This document shows positions 61,661 through 64,000 of a stretch of DNA of 64,000 nt, piece after piece. The notes under the pieces were generated by a model that searched no databases, had not been told where the DNA came from, and was given only the letters and a program-made list of their open reading frames with translations. Numbering within the stretch: the stretch's first letter is position 1; each line of letters starts with the position of its first letter. The position numbers and the translations under genes are program-made. This DNA comes from Dolomedes plantarius (lineage: Eukaryota; Arthropoda; Arachnida; Araneae; Dolomedidae): assembly GCA_907164885.2 (NCBI GenBank), contig OU015495.1, positions 100,098,832-100,162,831 on the forward strand. The letters are read 5' to 3'.

Positions 61661-61888
61661 TCCCTTGGTGCCGCCTCAATTTTGGCCAAGTATCCCCAGG
61701 AGGAATTCCAGGGGGGATCGTACCTTCTTCAGCAATATCTGACCTCATAGAAGGACTTTTCGGTCTGCAGATTTAATGTGACCATATCCAGCCTAGACAC
61801 GAAGGTATTTAATGATGTTCATCGGGATTCAATCTGAACACTCCCAGTCTGAAGCCCAACGTGCTATTACTGGGCTACCTCGGGCCCT
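61661..61888 (-). mobile_element. tRNA-derived SINE (family 2), minus strand, 3'-truncated
   Basis: Matches 2042-2610 and 12946-13178 (TGACCTCATAGA, AGATTTAATGTGACCATATC, CACGAAGGTATTTAATG). Minus strand head: A box like TAGCCCAGTAATAGCACG, B box AGATTGAATCCC (diverged). Confidence 0.65.
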
Positions 61889-61979
61889 TACTCTCCATTT
61901 TTTTAATTAACAAAATAGTCCAAAGAAAATGAAAAAAACATTACTTTAGTTTCCCTCTTTTACGGGGCTAGCAGGAGTA

Positions 61980-62187
61980 AACAGTTAACTGAATAATCTA
62001 GTTAACTATTTCTAGTTAACTATTTAATTTACTATTTAATGATGGGTGTTTTTTTTAATTTAATAATTATTTAACAGTTAACTGAATATTCGAGTTAACT
62101 ATTTAATGATGGGTGTTTGTTTGCAATACATAGACATACTCTTAAGAATTTGAGACTATGTCTATGTATTGCAAACAAACACTCATC
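61980..62187. repeat. Tandem duplication followed by a long hairpin
   Basis: AACAGTTAACTGAATA..., GTTAACTATTTAATGATGGG occur twice (about 61980-62050 and 62072-62117). The hairpin has a perfect 26-bp stem, 62113-62138 with 62157-62182 (GTGTTTGTTTGCAATACATA...), extendable to about 31 bp with one mismatch, and an 18-nt loop. Confidence 0.92.
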
Positions 62188-64000
62188 TCCCCACATTTAA
62201 ATTTATAAAACCATTAGTTTGAAGAACCGTATACTAGACTTTATCTTCTAAGATTTGTTTCATCACTTAATAAGACATTAAATAACAAAAAAAATGTAGA
62301 CCCTCCCCGAAGCAATTTAGAGGTCTCATCTTTACTGATATCGTGTCTGTTATTTTTAGTGGAAAATTTCTCACTTTCCTTTACCTTTGGATTATGAAAT
62401 ACATTTGGAGATAGGTATCTCGGAACGAAAGAGGTCGCGGGGAAAAATTAAATCTGTTCACCCTCTGTGGTTTTTAATGTGAAAACTGTAATTTTAGATA
62501 TCAAAATTGTTATGAAAACATTAATTTAAAACTAGACGGAACTGGTTTGCTTTGCTCCTGCTCGCCCAATTAAAAGCGGTGGCGTGGCAATGAATGCATA
62601 AATGGACATTCTCCAGAACTTCTTACAAAGTTTTTAAAAAAACGTTGGCAACAAAAGAGGTTTGGCGAATTTTTTTTTTCCTGTTGAAGAACGTCATGTG
62701 AAGACAGTCTTCCATGTTTTCTTCGGCGAGAGTGTCCATCGATGTTCTTATAGAGAAGGCTTTCTGAAGCACGTGGTTGCACGTGTAGCCCAAAGGAAAT
62801 GTAATTAATCTACGAAAGGTTTTACGAAGAAGTGAATCGAGCTCATGTAAGCCAAGTTCCTGCGCATGTGTTGGACAGATTTGTACAAATGCGGAATTGA
62901 CCAATGTAATGGAATCAAGACATCCTAATGTTTCTTGGTCTTTTGAGGAAGAATTGTGATGTCCACGTGCAAATAATTTTGTGCTCTCCTAGCTTAAGTC
63001 TTAAATAAAGTGTGGTAAGTGAATTCTATTTTTAATGCAATGTGCTGATCTTTTATAATCACGGCCACAACAATAATTATTAACAAAAATTTTGTATATC
63101 AACACGTGGATCGAGGTCAGTAGAAAAGAGAGATCATTTATATTCAAAGAGACAGCAAGGAGAACATTAATGGGATAGGAAAGAGAAGAAACGAAGAAAG
63201 GAATTTAAGACTATCTATCATGCGTAACCGACAAGTAAGAGAAGGAGATCTTCAAAAGTAGACTTTTAATATTGCTCCAATAAGTATTTAGATTTTTATT
63301 CTGTAAACCAAAACACCTGTTTAAATATATTGTTAGATAGTTTGAAACTATAGTTTGCTTATAAAAATATATTTATAGAAAATTATATTTAAAGAAAATA
63401 TGTTAATAAAAATATTTTTAATGCAATTTGTATTTCTATTCTCTATAGTATTTATACATTCAGCACAGTATTTATTATATTCAGACGAATGTCATATTTT
63501 TCAGGTGGAGGTGGAAATAATAGAGCACATCTTGCTTCACTACTCAATGAGTGAACTGTTATCGTACGTCTTTGAAGAAAATGTGTATTCCATTAGATAT
63601 TGTTAATATGCTGTCGATTCTTTCTTATGACTCTTGCTTTTAATGTTTTAAGAAGACACCATGAAATCGGGGCTTCACGCATTAAGATGTAATGTAATGT
63701 AAAAACAGCTTTTATTTACAGTTTTAAGGGTTAGGTTAAAATAAATATGTCCAAATCATTCATTTGGTTTCGTGTATACTTGAGTATCTAAGAAAATATC
63801 AAACAGCTTTTTCGAGTTTACATGGGAAGATAACAAAAATAATATGAATTTTTGCCTGATGCTTAAACAAATTATATGAGTAAAAAAAAATGTTATTTCG
63901 ACATTAATGCCGAAAAAGGAACTCACTCATCCCCTTCTGTGACGCAAGGCTGACCGGCAAAGTCAATTGCTCTCCTCCCTCCATGTAATACCTCACCGTC
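62188..64000. other. Unassigned sequence to the window end
   Basis: A 93-residue minus-strand frame (62623-62904: MVNSAFVQICPTHAQELGLH..) overlaps another on the same strand. I recognise neither, so no gene is called. Confidence 0.35.

Noticed and set aside
62623..62904. 93-residue minus-strand frame as a gene
   Set aside because: Overlaps another frame on the same strand, no recognisable domain, no repeat or splice support.

Overview
This window reads as intergenic, repeat-dominated DNA from a metazoan nuclear genome, most likely an arthropod and plausibly a spider. The taxon is an inference from AT richness, abundant (TA)n tracts, tRNA-derived SINEs, an I/R1-type LINE and several Tc1/mariner lineages. 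I find no conventional host gene with exons, no bacterial-type operon, no CRISPR array and no intact protein-coding gene. The open frames with recognisable content are transposon remnants broken by stops and frameshifts. The rest look like chance frames, many of them running through (TA)n or (TG)n tracts.

The best-supported content is a set of mobile elements whose ends I could define. (1) A non-autonomous Helitron family with six copies: 7014-7780, 15031-15841, 21046-23897, 24736-25520 (minus), 31626-32402 and 34536-35320. It starts TCTATATATA, ends in a CCGTA/TACGG hairpin plus CTAG, and is flanked by T. (2) A second CTAG-ending family at 17142-17682 and 33895-34499 (minus). (3) A Tc1-type element, 13368-15028, with ~223-bp terminal inverted repeats (TIRs) and internal direct repeats (IR/DR layout). 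(4) A DD41D (rosa-like) mariner nested in Helitron copy 3, which also carries a probable solo LTR. (5) A Tc1 transposase pseudogene at 48856-49830. (6) Four relics that appear to belong to one mariner-like transposase lineage: N-terminal pieces at 164-720 and 35911-36611, C-terminal pieces at 40233-41025 and 56476-57409. (7) piggyBac-like elements with TTAA sites (53949-54548, 47790-48384, 29110-30189, possibly 42274-42866). (8) Two hAT-like elements with perfect 8-bp target duplications (58787-59415, 60851-61309). (9) SINEs with A/B boxes, one inserted inside another. (10) LINE reverse-transcriptase, RNase H and zinc-knuckle remnants (7823-10110).

Layout: 1-5.5 kb SINEs, a mariner relic and a microsatellite-bearing element; 7-10.1 kb Helitron plus LINE; 12.2-15.8 kb SINEs, Tc1, Helitron; 17-18.7 kb second Helitron family and a 350-bp pentamer array; 21-25.5 kb nested Helitron cluster; 29-30.2 kb piggyBac-like element with a nested insertion; 31.6-36.6 kb Helitrons, a 255-bp segmental duplication and a mariner relic; 37.8-49.8 kb short TIR elements and transposase relics; 53.9-61.9 kb piggyBac, mariner, hAT and SINE copies. 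Between them lies AT-rich DNA in which I see nothing definite.

Nothing here is a convincing new system. The most informative observations are: two Helitron variants that share both ends but differ in their middle module; an empty/filled site pair showing that a microsatellite-carrying element is mobile; and the clear nesting order in the 21-24 kb cluster.
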